Numbered from the stretch's first letter, positions 1 to 8,098 are shown. The stretch is DNA of 11,338 nt from a candidate division KSB1 bacterium (GCA_022566355.1 JADFJB010000141.1:1-11338), one strand, 5' to 3'. Numbers and translations are program-made. The notes: generated by a model not told the origin, from the sequence alone.

Positions 1-68
1 CTCCTAACCTCCCCTTATCAAGGGGAGGAATTTCCCCTCCTTGTTTAAGGAGGGGGTAGGGGAGGTTT
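1..68. repeat. G/C-rich palindromic intergenic repeat element
   Basis: This is a compact nested palindrome. Hairpin one pairs CCTCCCCTT (8-16) with AAGGGGAGG (20-28) over a 3-nt loop. Hairpin two pairs CCCCTCCTT (34-42) with AAGGAGGGG (47-55) over a 4-nt loop. An outer pair, AACCTCCCC (6-14) and GGGGAGGTT (59-67), can close the whole unit instead of hairpin one. It stands out sharply from the AT-rich flank. Elements of this CCTCCCC/GGGGAGG style are scattered between genes in many FCB-group genomes (general recollection, not a search). It lies downstream of the minus-strand barrel gene and could stabilise or end that transcript. The left boundary may lie outside the window, and no second copy is seen here. 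Confidence 0.75.
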
Positions 69-273
69 AATAATATTGATAAGTACAATTTTAATGCGTT
101 ACAGTAATTATGTTTTTATATACTTAGTAATAACTGGAAAACTTCTTGCCATAACACATTATAAAATAAAAAATAGCTTAGCTATACAATACTTGCCAAT
201 TCATATTATCATTTGCCCAGAAAAACCTGGCGAGCATGCGTTCTGCTGCTCAACGATCAGTTTTGCATACAAC

Positions 274-1734
274 TCAATTCCGAATAGGCACCGAAACTGT
301 AATTTGGTGAGTCAAAACATGCGCTCCCTGCAATGTAAGAGATCCAGCCGGCGCCAGCAAGATATCATTTGCTGCAAGTGACCTGACGCCCGAATCAGGA
401 AAGTTGAGATTCTCAATTCCCGGTCGCCCCGTTCCCATAGTTAAAAGACCTGCATACCTAATCTGTATTTCTTTAAAATCAAAAATAAAACCCAGGCTTA
501 AGGTCCATTCAGTCCAGTGTTCGTTTTGTATGCGCTGGAATTCTTCAACATAATTTTTCTGTATTAATTGATATGAAAACATTCTTGCTTCAATACCTCC
601 CTGGATTGCCGTATGGTCGGTTTCTTTTTTCATAAACCCCATGCGTATCAGGGCATTTGAAAACCGGAAATCATTTTCAACTGTTTTCCCCCACGGCGGG
701 ATAATATTGCCATTTCGGGAAGTCATATATTCCCCGGCATCTGCCCAGGTATTGCTCCATATGGGCTCATAAATGACGTCGATCCCGAATGTTGCGATCT
801 CTGTGGATTGGGAAATTCCCAGGCCAAAATTATATGCCCAGGTGTTACCCGGGTCTTTTGGAATATTCATCAGCTCATAATTGGGTATCTTGGGATGATA
901 TTTCCGGTTGAATGTAAAAATGCCACCGATGCGCCAATCACTTTCATATAGAGGTTGCACATAGCCAAGGTGAAATCCCCACATTTTGGTCTTATCGCGG
1001 TTTTCTTCAACCCATGTTTGCCGTACATTGTGATCCACGCTGGAATCCCAAATCCAATCGGTATAAGTAACTTCATGGTTCATGTCAAAATAATTGTATA
1101 GGAAAATGGCTTCATAAGTCCGTGCGTTATCTGTTTCCGAAACAATCCCCAGCCGGACATCCGTAAGGCTGCCATATTGATCAATTTTCCGGCTGCGTGG
1201 GTATAACAAGTCAACACCGTCCATGCCGTTTAGATCAGCCCGAAATACGCTTAATCCTATGGCTGTATTCTTATCAATCCTTTTTCCATATGTCCCATAA
1301 AAATACAAATTATTTAAGGAATTTTGGCTTAACAACTTGGTGAAACGACCCAAATCAGCCGATTGCAGTTGTTGAATAGAAACCGCAAGTCCGCCGAAAT
1401 AGTTTTCCGAACCAAACAACACTGCCAATGGTAAAGAATTACCACCGCCTAAATCGCCTGAAATTCGATAGAAAGTTGGCGAGCTAAACAGGTAAGCACC
1501 CAGGATTCTGCTCCCTTTAGCCGGATTGATAAATGGGTCAAGGAATAGATCATCCACGGCAATGGAAATACCGCCGGAACCGAGATTTTGTGAGGGGAAA
1601 ATCATAAACTGGTTTCCGGTCGCAATCGGCACTGTTTTTAGCGAGATAACCTGGGCTGACACGGTTATGGGTAAAAATCCAAGAAACAAATAGAGAAATG
1701 ATTTTCGCATTCGATTTGCGGATTTGGAAGTCAT
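274..1734 (-). CDS. Exported outer-membrane beta-barrel-like protein
   Basis: A 486-residue protein with a Sec signal peptide: basic start, hydrophobic run around residues 12-24, and a likely cleavage after V-S-A at residue 27. The mature part opens with a glycine-rich stretch, then an N-P-A-K-G segment near residues 71-75. This resembles the start of FadL/PorV-like outer-membrane barrels (AVDD...NPA). The remainder alternates polar and aromatic residues (YFYGTYGKR, WGFHLGYVQP, FRFSNALIRMGF) as transmembrane beta strands do, and the C-terminal strand is ITVSVPI followed by Arg-Asn. The start is fixed by a strong AAGGAGG at 1741-1747; the internal Met at codon 9 has no such site. The gene is alone on its strand here, with a 640-bp gap upstream. 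The substrate or partner is unknown. A role linked to T9SS is possible, since a T9SS cargo lies in this window, but nothing shows it. The barrel call is fairly firm; the family assignment is weak. Confidence 0.7.
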   Translation of the reverse strand: MTSKSANRMRKSFLYLFLGFLPITVSAQVISLKTVPIATGNQFMIFPSQNLGSGGISIAVDDLFLDPFINPAKGSRILGAYLFSSPTFYRISGDLGGGNSLPLAVLFGSENYFGGLAVSIQQLQSADLGRFTKLLSQNSLNNLYFYGTYGKRIDKNTAIGLSVFRADLNGMDGVDLLYPRSRKIDQYGSLTDVRLGIVSETDNARTYEAIFLYNYFDMNHEVTYTDWIWDSSVDHNVRQTWVEENRDKTKMWGFHLGYVQPLYESDWRIGGIFTFNRKYHPKIPNYELMNIPKDPGNTWAYNFGLGISQSTEIATFGIDVIYEPIWSNTWADAGEYMTSRNGNIIPPWGKTVENDFRFSNALIRMGFMKKETDHTAIQGGIEARMFSYQLIQKNYVEEFQRIQNEHWTEWTLSLGFIFDFKEIQIRYAGLLTMGTGRPGIENLNFPDSGVRSLAANDILLAPAGSLTLQGAHVLTHQITVSVPIRN

Positions 1735-2374
1735 TTGTATCCTCCTTCTTTCTGTGAATTATTTGTTAATGGTAAAACGGACTGCACATCATCAAATAAA
1801 ACAATTATAATGCCAATACAATAATACCCTTGTTACTATCAGAAAAAGTGGAAGGTAATTCACATAAAATTAAGAGGTTAACGTTTTATTCTATTAATTA
1901 AATGAGATTGAATCTCAAATTAACAATATAGAAATATTATCAGAAAACTGTAATAAGAATCAGAGATCTGATAATTGATATTGAGATTTTGGGTAAAAAT
2001 ACCGCGCAGTCAGTTTTACTTCAATCAACAATTGTTGTCGTGATTTCTAACCTTAAGGGGTGATATATTTATAACAACCTTATCCTCCAGCCTGTTAAGT
2101 TCAGGTTAAACGACATGTGTCTTTCTATTTCGTTCTTTACATATCTTCACTTCACCTCTTAAGTAAAACACCTGCTCACACGAAACTGACTTAACATTCA
2201 CGGCCATTTTAAGTACCTACTATGCTGGTCTATTAAATGAAATCCTATATGAACAGTTGAGCATTTTTGAAGTACTTGTGATTTTAACTTTATTTCTATT
2301 ATGAAATTCCCGTGCGTTAGTCAAAAGTTATTTATAAGAAAACTCAAATAGACCGATAAATAATTAGAATGTGA
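1735..2374. other. Long AT-rich noncoding gap between divergent genes
   Basis: About 640 bp without a credible gene. It must carry the promoters of the leftward barrel gene and the rightward ankyrin gene. The minus strand has a TATAAT hexamer at 1804-1809, but no convincing -35 box at normal spacing, so it is not called as a promoter. Small symmetric elements are TGAGATT/AATCTCA around one central base (1903-1917), and a one-mismatch 11-bp inverted pair, CTTAAGGGGTG near 2052-2062 and CACCTCTTAAG near 2153-2163. No tRNA, terminator or transposon end was recognised. Confidence 0.5.
1741..1747 (-). promoter_or_regulatory. Ribosome binding site of the barrel gene
   Basis: The minus strand reads AAGGAGG, seven nucleotides before the ATG at 1734. 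This near-perfect Shine-Dalgarno sequence settles the start in favour of codon 1 over the internal Met at codon 9. Confidence 0.8.
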
Positions 2375-2392
2375 ATGAAGTTAAAAATGTTT

Positions 2393-2396
2393 AGGA
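2393..2396 (+). promoter_or_regulatory. AGGA ribosome binding site deciding the ankyrin start
   Basis: AGGA lies eight nucleotides before the ATG at 2405. The two upstream in-frame ATGs (2375, 2387) have no Shine-Dalgarno sequence, and they would add a charged N-terminal extension before the lipoprotein signal. The start at 2405 is therefore preferred. Confidence 0.55.
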
Positions 2397-2404
2397 AAAA
2401 ACAC

Positions 2405-3481
2405 ATGATAAACAAACAACTTTTGGTTCTAATACAATTATCATTAATCGCATTCGTGGGATGCGGTCAATTCGCGACAAAAGTGGGTATAGAAACCGAC
2501 AAAATGAAGGTCACTCCTTCTGAAAAAGCCTTTCTTGAACATGCGAAACAGGGCAATATTATTGCCGTAGATTCATTATTGACGGTGGGGATAAGACCAA
2601 ATGTCAAAAATCACAAGGGTAACACGGCTTTAATGCTGGCGATCCAGAATGACAACATCACACTGGTTCAATCCTTGCTGGACAAAGGTGCTGATGTGAA
2701 TGTAAAAAACAATGAAGGTATAACACCTTGGATATTGGCAGCCTTCTATGGGGTTACTGAAGTCGCAAAAATATTACTAGAACACGGTGCAGACATAAAT
2801 GCCAAAAATGAATTTGGTAATACGGCATTAATGGTGGCAGCTGACCAAAAACATAGCGCTCTGTTTAAATTCTTGTTGGGTAAAGGCGCAAATGTTAATA
2901 TAAAAGATAATTTTGGTGATACGGTGTTAATGTCCATAGCCAGCTTAGGCCACTTGGAGTTATTCCAAGCAATTTTAGAGTATAAAACAGATGTAAATAC
3001 CCAGAATCACTATGGCGATACAGCGCTAATGTTGGCTGCGTGTACAAACCACACCACTATTTCCAAAATATTGTTAGAGAAAGGTGCTGATCCAAATATC
3101 AAAGATTTTGATGGTGATACTGCCTTGATGTTTGCAGCAAGAAATGACTATACAAACATTGTCGAAACCTTGCTCGAATACGGCGCGGATGTCAATGCAA
3201 AGAACAAGGATGGTGATAATGCATTAATAGTGGCTGCGAAAATGGGCCGTGCTTCTGCGACCGAATTCTTATTGGGCAAAGGTGCTGATGTGAATGCAAA
3301 AAACAATTATGGCGATACCGCTTTAATATTCGCAGTGAAAAATGACCATATTGCTATTGTAGAAACCTTATTAGAGAAGGGTGCTGATTTTAGTTTTATG
3401 AATAAAGCTGGCAACACAGCTGTGATGTTGGCTAAAAGAAGAGGAAACAAGGTTATAACTCGCTTGCTTGATCGGTATTAA
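2405..3481 (+). CDS. Ankyrin-repeat lipoprotein
   Basis: From the preferred ATG at 2405 the protein has 358 residues; an in-frame ATG at 2375 would give 368. A short signal peptide (MINKQLLVLIQLSLIAFVG) is followed by Cys20, a lipobox-like site, although Phe at -3 is not the usual Leu. After a linker, residues 39-358 are ten ankyrin units. Eight complete ones run from 70 to 333 with an exact 33-residue period, each showing the G-[DN]-T-A-L-M...LL..GAD[VI]N.K[ND] consensus. A degenerate N-cap precedes them and a truncated C-cap (334-358) follows. Unit 5 (169-201) is off consensus, with KTD in place of GAD. Ankyrin arrays bind proteins, so a periplasmic or outer-membrane partner-binding role is inferred; the partner is unknown. 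It is a single gene, convergent with the amidase 67 bp downstream, with no clear terminator between them. The ankyrin call is certain, the lipid anchor probable. Confidence 0.9.
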   Translation: MINKQLLVLIQLSLIAFVGCGQFATKVGIETDKMKVTPSEKAFLEHAKQGNIIAVDSLLTVGIRPNVKNHKGNTALMLAIQNDNITLVQSLLDKGADVNVKNNEGITPWILAAFYGVTEVAKILLEHGADINAKNEFGNTALMVAADQKHSALFKFLLGKGANVNIKDNFGDTVLMSIASLGHLELFQAILEYKTDVNTQNHYGDTALMLAACTNHTTISKILLEKGADPNIKDFDGDTALMFAARNDYTNIVETLLEYGADVNAKNKDGDNALIVAAKMGRASATEFLLGKGADVNAKNNYGDTALIFAVKNDHIAIVETLLEKGADFSFMNKAGNTAVMLAKRRGNKVITRLLDRY

Positions 3482-3548
3482 GTTAAACAGCTATGAAATT
3501 TATTGTTATTTTTTGTGTCTGCAATAAAATAAGCAAAGATTTAACTTC

Positions 3549-5123
3549 CTACTTGAACACACCAAATCCTTCAGGTGCCCGCCGGTGTTTTGTTCCCTGC
3601 TCGTACGCATAAACAAATTTGATCAAATCAGGCTCACCAAAAAGCCTGCCGACAAATGTCATTCCCGCCGGCAATGAATCATAGGTAAACCCAATTGGAA
3701 CCGTGATTGCCGGAAAACCGGTATGGGGCGACATATATTGGCTGTTATCCCCGGCCGGACTTTCCATATCGCCTACTTTGCGTGGCGGATACCTCCAGGT
3801 TGGATAAACAATTGCATCAACCTTATCCCGTTCCATGGCTTTCAAAATAGCTCCGCGAAAGGCAATGTTGCGCTCATCATGATACAGATCCAGGCAGGGT
3901 GGCTCTCTCTCTTCAGGCGGTGTTTTCGCTTCAAGAGCCCGCTTCAATCTTCTTTCGATATAAGGAGAATACAATCCCGATTCTGCAATCTCAGCGATTG
4001 TTTTGTAGGGAGCCTTTTCTCCTAGTGATGCCAGGTAAAGATTCACATCATGCTGGAATAAATCGCACCAGATGTTCTTCCTTAACGTATCGAATTCAGG
4101 AATATCAAACGGATCGACGATGTTGGCTCCCAGTTTTCGCAAATCCTCGATCGCCTTTTCCATCAATGCTTTGACTTGCGGATCGATGGTTTCGGGTTCC
4201 ATATAGTTTCTAAAGACGCCGATTCGCGCTCCTTTCAGGCCATTTTTGTCGAGGAATTGAGTATAATTTTTCGGTATTTTGCCTTCACTTTTCTTGGTGA
4301 TAGGATCCGCCGGATCATAACCGGCAATCACTTCCAGAATTCTCACAGCATCTTCAACCGTCCGTGCCAATGGACCGCCGATGTCGTTACGCAGGTATAG
4401 TGGAATGATGCCGTCACGGCTGGTCAGACCCATGGTGGAACGGATGCCAACCAGGCCATTATGAGAAGATGGCCCCCGAATTGAATTTCCGGTATCCGTT
4501 CCCAAGCCGACAACGCCAAGGTTTGCCGCCACAGCCGCAGCAGTTCCACCGCTAGAGCCAGCCGGTACGCGTGTCAAGTCATACGGATTTCGGGTGATGC
4601 CGGCAATGGAACTGACTGTAACATAAGGGCTGAAAGCCCATTCGGCCATATTCGATTTTGCCAGGACAATAGCCCCAGCTTCCCGGATTCTTCTAACCTG
4701 GAATGCATCATCTGGAGGAATGGAGCCTTTCAACGCCAGGGAACCACCGGTTGTCTGCAGATCTTTGGTGTCATAATTATCTTTGACGATGATGGGAATC
4801 CCGTGCAACGGGCGCAGCTTACCGGTTCGTTTAAACTCCTCATCAAGCTTATCGGCTACAGCCAGAGCATTTGGGTTTATAATTATGATGGCATTTAAGC
4901 GAGTAGATTGGTCGTATCTTTTAATCCGTTCAAGATACCCTTCTACCAGCATACGGCTGGTGATTTTTCCTGAACGCATAGCTTGATGAATGTCGGAAAT
5001 GGTTGTTTCGACCAATTGAAACTTTTCCTGATTTTGTGCAATTGCTATTAGATCAATCTTCATAACAATAAACAAAATAAAAAAAACTGATATCCATATC
5101 ATTCTAATTTGATTTTTTCTCAT
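3549..5123 (-). CDS. Secreted amidase (amidase signature family)
   Basis: A 524-residue amidase-signature hydrolase, the family of GatA, fatty-acid amide hydrolase and peptide amidase. The Ser-cisSer-Lys triad is present: Lys114 in IIVKDNYDT, cis-Ser190 in the GSSGG motif, and nucleophile Ser214 in [12 protein letters not shown]. The spacings (76 and 24 residues) closely match the family. The second Gly of the usual GGSIR is Asn213, a variant I recall from bacterial relatives. The protein begins with basic residues and a hydrophobic segment (about 9-28, ending near AIA-Q), so it is probably exported. That argues against a GatA role in tRNA charging, and no gatB or gatC lies nearby. The substrate is unknown; an exported enzyme could take peptide amides or other external amides. 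GAGAAAGG at 5133-5140 supports the start at 5123. Length is normal and no damage is seen. Confidence 0.92.
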   Translation of the reverse strand: MRKNQIRMIWISVFFILFIVMKIDLIAIAQNQEKFQLVETTISDIHQAMRSGKITSRMLVEGYLERIKRYDQSTRLNAIIIINPNALAVADKLDEEFKRTGKLRPLHGIPIIVKDNYDTKDLQTTGGSLALKGSIPPDDAFQVRRIREAGAIVLAKSNMAEWAFSPYVTVSSIAGITRNPYDLTRVPAGSSGGTAAAVAANLGVVGLGTDTGNSIRGPSSHNGLVGIRSTMGLTSRDGIIPLYLRNDIGGPLARTVEDAVRILEVIAGYDPADPITKKSEGKIPKNYTQFLDKNGLKGARIGVFRNYMEPETIDPQVKALMEKAIEDLRKLGANIVDPFDIPEFDTLRKNIWCDLFQHDVNLYLASLGEKAPYKTIAEIAESGLYSPYIERRLKRALEAKTPPEEREPPCLDLYHDERNIAFRGAILKAMERDKVDAIVYPTWRYPPRKVGDMESPAGDNSQYMSPHTGFPAITVPIGFTYDSLPAGMTFVGRLFGEPDLIKFVYAYEQGTKHRRAPEGFGVFK

Positions 5124-5184
5124 GGATTTTTGCCTTTCTCTAAGAATTTTTACATGAATGAGTTCATTCTAAAAAGGTAAATAC

Positions 5185-5248
5185 CGATTCCATCGCTATC
5201 ATAAGTATTTGTTTAAGTGTCTAGATTTTATCAAAAGCGATGGAATCG
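5185..5248. repeat. Perfect 13-bp inverted repeat with 38-nt loop
   Basis: The left arm CGATTCCATCGCT (5185-5197) is the exact reverse complement of the right arm AGCGATGGAATCG (5236-5248). It sits in the divergent gap, about 60 bp before the amidase start and 270 bp before the HDOD start. It could be a paired operator, a long-loop hairpin in the amidase leader, or the remnant of a mobile element. No T-tract directly follows either arm, so it is not a standard terminator. Confidence 0.65.
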
Positions 5249-5504
5249 ATTATTAGAATAGACTCAAAAATAATATTTAAAACACTAATTACAAGTGAAT
5301 AATTGTTGGAAGAACAATTCATGACAACCGGGATTTGGCAATGAATAACCCACTTATCGATAAAAAAGGAACTGACCAAAATCCGGAACTTTCCTGTTTT
5401 CATACATTCATATGAATAATTCTGCTCAGTATTATCCGGTGAATTGATTTAGAATAGTAAATTTCTTGTCGATGATTAGACAGCTCTAAAAACAAATTCA
5501 TGTC

Positions 5505-5509
5505 AAGGA
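5505..5509 (+). promoter_or_regulatory. AAGGA ribosome binding site for a TTG start
   Basis: AAGGA is nine nucleotides before the TTG at 5519. The frame has an upstream stop at 5477-5479 and no ATG or GTG between it and 5519. The next ATG, at 5579, would cut into the HDOD N-terminal part. The TTG start is therefore well supported. Confidence 0.65.
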
Positions 5510-5518
5510 ATTATTGAG

Positions 5519-6475
5519 TTGGGAATTTTTGAGAAAATTCGATCGCATGCTGCAATAGCAAGCGGTAATTTTGCCTCGATGTTTAAGAATATTGAAGTAC
5601 CGCCGCTTCCGGCTGTGGCCACTCGCCTGATCTCGGAATTTAACCGTGCAGAACCCGACATGCAAGAAATCACGAAAATTATATCATCAGATTTGGAAAT
5701 CAGTTCAAAAGTAATCAGAACCGTAAACTCTTCTCTTTTCGGATTGCCCAATCAAATCAAGAGCATCCAACAGGCAATTCCTTTACTAGGACTTCGAAGT
5801 ATTCGAACGATTGCCCTTTCCTATGCGATGAAGAAATCTCTCCCGAAACCGTCCGACAAACTTTTTAATCATGAAGCCTTCTGGGCAGATTCCCTTGCCC
5901 GTGCATTGTTAGCTCGTTCTTTAACACATTATTTTAGACCTGGTGAGAAAGATGAGGTATTTACTGCAATGCTGTTGGCAGATATTGCACTGCCGGTTTT
6001 GTTAAGTGTTTGGAGCGATTATTATTCGCCGATTTTTTCACAATGGCGAGACAATTGCGAGCGCTTATCTCAAATCGAACGAAAAGATTTCGGCTGGGAT
6101 CATGCCCAAGCCGGTGCCTGGATTTTAAAATCCTGGGATTTCCCCGATGAATTTGTCTGCCTGGTTGGCGTGCACAATTTAACCATTGATGAGCTTCAAA
6201 ATCTCGGTCTGGAAAATTCAATTGCTCTTCCATTAGCCGTTGCTTCTTTGTTACCCAGCGTACTTAAACCCGATGAAAAAAGAGCACAGTTAATGAATGA
6301 AACGATCATGAATTCCTTTGCAATGTCAGAAGATTATTTCCGAAATATGGTTGCCGATATCCAATTTAGTTTTGCTGAAATGAGAGACCAGTTCGATTTG
6401 AGGGATCAGAAATTCAATGTATTTGAACTGGTATTGAATTGTACAAATTGGGTTAGTGAAGAGCAAAAAGCATGA
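5519..6475 (+). CDS. HDOD-domain signalling protein
   Basis: A 318-residue cytoplasmic protein, probably started at TTG. Residues about 24-225 form an HDOD domain. The entry motif is VPPLPAVATRLI (27-38). It is followed by the ITKIISSDLEISSKVIRTVNSSLFGL stretch (51-76), which matches the family's I..D..L..K.LR..NS..YGL pattern, and then by the AI.LLGLRSIR segment (86-96). The metal-binding His-Asp of true HD hydrolases is degenerate here: LLADIALP (152-159) has Ala154 where His is expected, as is common in HDOD proteins, so no phosphodiesterase activity is predicted. His195 in the D-H-A-Q-A-G segment is kept. HDOD proteins serve as regulatory scaffolds in signalling, motility and cyclic-di-GMP networks; the output here is unknown, since no sensor or receiver domain is fused to it. 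The stop codon overlaps the next gene's ATG by four nucleotides (ATGA), implying translational coupling to the HPP protein. Confidence 0.9.
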   Translation: MGIFEKIRSHAAIASGNFASMFKNIEVPPLPAVATRLISEFNRAEPDMQEITKIISSDLEISSKVIRTVNSSLFGLPNQIKSIQQAIPLLGLRSIRTIALSYAMKKSLPKPSDKLFNHEAFWADSLARALLARSLTHYFRPGEKDEVFTAMLLADIALPVLLSVWSDYYSPIFSQWRDNCERLSQIERKDFGWDHAQAGAWILKSWDFPDEFVCLVGVHNLTIDELQNLGLENSIALPLAVASLLPSVLKPDEKRAQLMNETIMNSFAMSEDYFRNMVADIQFSFAEMRDQFDLRDQKFNVFELVLNCTNWVSEEQKA

Positions 6476-7182
6476 ACTCTTCGCAACCAAATAATCCGCA
6501 GCAAACACGGCTATTCAGAATCATTAAACTCTTGACCCATTTACAACCTGGTTACCTGGTTCGATCTATGAAAAATCCACAGGTTGTGGTTATTTTATTT
6601 GCGGTAATTAGTGGAGGACTGGCTTTAGGAATTATAACGACAATCGCTTTTCTTACTGAGTTTCCATTACTATTCCCACCCCTTGGCGCGTCTGCATTTA
6701 TCTTGTTCTATACTCCTATGTCCGAACAAGCAAGCCCCAGGCATGTCATTCTAGCTCACACAGTCTGCCTATTTTTGGGTTTGCTTTCCATTCATTTCCT
6801 GGCGATTTATTTTTTCGATTCAAATACCCTGGACCTAACGGTAATGAGTTGGTTACACGTTGCAGCTATAGCTTTGGCAATGGTGCTTTCAACAACCGTG
6901 ATGATCTCTTTTAAATTTGAACATCCGCCGGCAGCTGCAACAGCCCTGATCGCATCTATGGGTTACATTCTAAATTCAACACAAATAATCGGATTTGTTG
7001 CCGCGGTGATACTACTGGTTTTAGAAGCTTATCTCTTCAACCGAATTTTAGGCGGAATTCCATATCCACATTGGCGATATAATCAAAAGATTGCACAGGA
7101 TTATAAAGAGCTGGCGGACATAAGCAGCAAAAAATCCAGGATGGGTGAGCAATTGACAACCAGTATATTTCATAAACGATAA
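6472..7182 (+). CDS. HPP-family integral membrane protein
   Basis: A 236-residue inner-membrane protein. The family's naming motif, His-Pro-Pro at 151-153 (FEHPPAAATALIASMG), is present. So is the other hallmark, PPLGASAFILFYTP...SPRHVILAH (69-96). Hydrophobic spans lie at about 37-60, 66-81, 92-115, 127-147 and 171-190, with a soluble, polar N-terminus and a 45-residue C-tail. Family length is usually about 150-250 residues, sometimes fused to CBS domains; there is no CBS domain here. Some plant HPP proteins have been linked to nitrite transport in plastids, but the bacterial substrate is generally unknown and I do not assign one. The ATG overlaps the HDOD stop codon, so the two are co-translated and may act together. 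No terminator is evident before the HEAT-like gene 172 bp downstream. Confidence 0.9.
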   Translation: MNSSQPNNPQQTRLFRIIKLLTHLQPGYLVRSMKNPQVVVILFAVISGGLALGIITTIAFLTEFPLLFPPLGASAFILFYTPMSEQASPRHVILAHTVCLFLGLLSIHFLAIYFFDSNTLDLTVMSWLHVAAIALAMVLSTTVMISFKFEHPPAAATALIASMGYILNSTQIIGFVAAVILLVLEAYLFNRILGGIPYPHWRYNQKIAQDYKELADISSKKSRMGEQLTTSIFHKR

Positions 7183-7342
7183 GCAGTTTTTATTTCAATT
7201 CCACGACATTTTTAATCAAACTAATCTAACTTCAATCCAGCCTATTAATTATCCAATTTTAATTTCAAAATATTTTTTGTAACACAGGACTTTATCAATC
7301 GTATTTTCTATTCAAATCACAAAATTGTTAATCCTCAAATAT

Positions 7343-7347
7343 GGAGG
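7343..7347 (+). promoter_or_regulatory. GGAGG ribosome binding site deciding the HEAT-like start
   Basis: GGAGG lies seven nucleotides before the ATG at 7355. It selects that codon over the in-frame ATG-like starts upstream, which would place ten non-signal residues before a normal signal peptide. Confidence 0.8.
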
Positions 7348-7354
7348 TATTGTT

Positions 7355-7909
7355 ATGAAACGCGTCATATCATATCTAACTTTATTTGTTGTGAGCCTCA
7401 CCTTTGTTGGTGCAAGTCAATTAATGGCTCAGGACAAAAAGGTTAATTTTGATTCTTTTCGAGAAAATCTTGTAAAGAATCTTTCCTCAGATAATCCCGG
7501 CATTAGAGAATCAGCGCTGCAGCTTATTAATCGATATAGTGTTGAGTTGGGATTAAAGGCGGATCAAGTAGATAGTGAAACAATAAAATTATTTCGGAAG
7601 AACCTTGAACGAAATTTAGCTTCATCAAACTACGGTGTCCGGCAGTCGGCAGTACAATTAATTACACAATATGGCGATAAACTCAAGCTGGCGAGAGAGG
7701 CAATATTTTCTTTGATGAGAGTATATCGATATGAAAAAGATATTAACTTTCGCAAAATGGCCCTGGCCGCGCTTCACAAAACAGGAGACGAATGGGCGAT
7801 GGGTTTTCTGAAGACAAGCATCGATTTCGAAAAGGATGAATCGTTAAGACACATCATTCAAGCCATTGTTCTCGATTATGAATCATTAAAAGTTTCGGCC
7901 CCTTGTTGA
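7355..7909 (+). CDS. Exported small HEAT-like repeat protein
   Basis: From ATG 7355 the protein has 184 residues. MKRVISY plus a hydrophobic run (8-19) and a likely cut after Ala25, before Gln26, form a Sec signal peptide. The mature part is all-helical in character, with two clearly duplicated units: F-R-E-N-L-V-K-N-L-S-S...G-I-R-E-S-A-L-Q-L-I (35-58) and F-R-K-N-L-E-R-N-L-A-S...G-V-R-Q-S-A-V-Q-L-I (80-103), offset by 45 residues. Two weaker units follow, and the second has the D-I-N-F-R-K-M-A-L-A-A-L-H-K pattern (129-142) of HEAT repeats. Such repeats act as binding scaffolds, so a periplasmic adaptor role is inferred; no catalytic motif is seen and the true function is unknown. The gene is followed by a strong terminator. 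It may have its own promoter in the 172-bp gap upstream, since that gap is long for an operon. Confidence 0.8.
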   Translation: MKRVISYLTLFVVSLTFVGASQLMAQDKKVNFDSFRENLVKNLSSDNPGIRESALQLINRYSVELGLKADQVDSETIKLFRKNLERNLASSNYGVRQSAVQLITQYGDKLKLAREAIFSLMRVYRYEKDINFRKMALAALHKTGDEWAMGFLKTSIDFEKDESLRHIIQAIVLDYESLKVSAPC

Positions 7910-7933
7910 TGGTTTTAAAATGAATTGATTATC

Positions 7934-7970
7934 AAACAGGCTGTCTAAATTTTTGGACAGCCTGTTTTTT
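7934..7970 (+). terminator. Rho-independent terminator after the HEAT-like gene
   Basis: A perfect 12-bp stem pairs AAACAGGCTGTC (7934-7945) with GACAGCCTGTTT (7956-7967) across a 10-nt loop. It is followed by a T-run to 7970. It starts 24 nt past the stop codon and separates the HDOD/HPP/HEAT-like block from the toxin-antitoxin pair. Confidence 0.92.
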
Positions 7971-8098
7971 ATTTGATCTTCAAAAAATTGTGAACACAGT
8001 ATCTGTAAATAAATAGAGATTCAATTTTTGGAGAAATTCCCATAGTTGTTTAATATTTGAGTAGGTAAGAATCTAAGGGGTTTGTGAAAATAAAACAA

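Larger units (their letters stand above)
5124..5518. other. Divergent intergenic region between amidase and HDOD genes
   Basis: A 395-bp AT-rich gap between a leftward and a rightward gene, so it should hold both promoters. The small minus-strand open frame at 5221-5403 has no ribosome site and no recognisable protein character, and I treat it as noncoding. The notable content is the 13-bp inverted repeat listed separately. I could not assign -35/-10 boxes with confidence. Confidence 0.5.

Noticed and set aside
194-285. Possible frameshift at the 3' end of the barrel gene, since another minus-strand frame stays open for about 26 codons past the stop
   Set aside because: The annotated ending already finishes in a plausible last beta strand (ITVSVPI), and a short open frame this size is expected by chance.
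76-381. Plus-strand open frame of about 100 codons at the left edge
   Set aside because: It overlaps the 3' end of the barrel gene antisense, has no ribosome site, and its protein has no recognisable pattern.
1903-1917. Short palindrome TGAGATT-G-AATCTCA as an operator
   Set aside because: Seven-base arms in AT-rich DNA are easily found by chance, and it lies far from either start codon.
4460-4500. Asn in place of Gly next to the amidase nucleophile (TGNSIR)
   Set aside because: Ser214, cis-Ser190 and Lys114 are all kept at family spacing. From memory, TGNSIRGPS is a common variant in bacterial amidases, so it is not evidence of inactivation.
5221-5403. Minus-strand 60-codon open frame in the divergent gap
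   Set aside because: No Shine-Dalgarno sequence, no domain, AT-rich composition, and it overlaps the inverted repeat.
5972-5995. Loss of the His of the His-Asp pair in the HDOD protein as a defect
   Set aside because: HDOD domains are defined by such degeneration of the HD site, so it is normal for the family.
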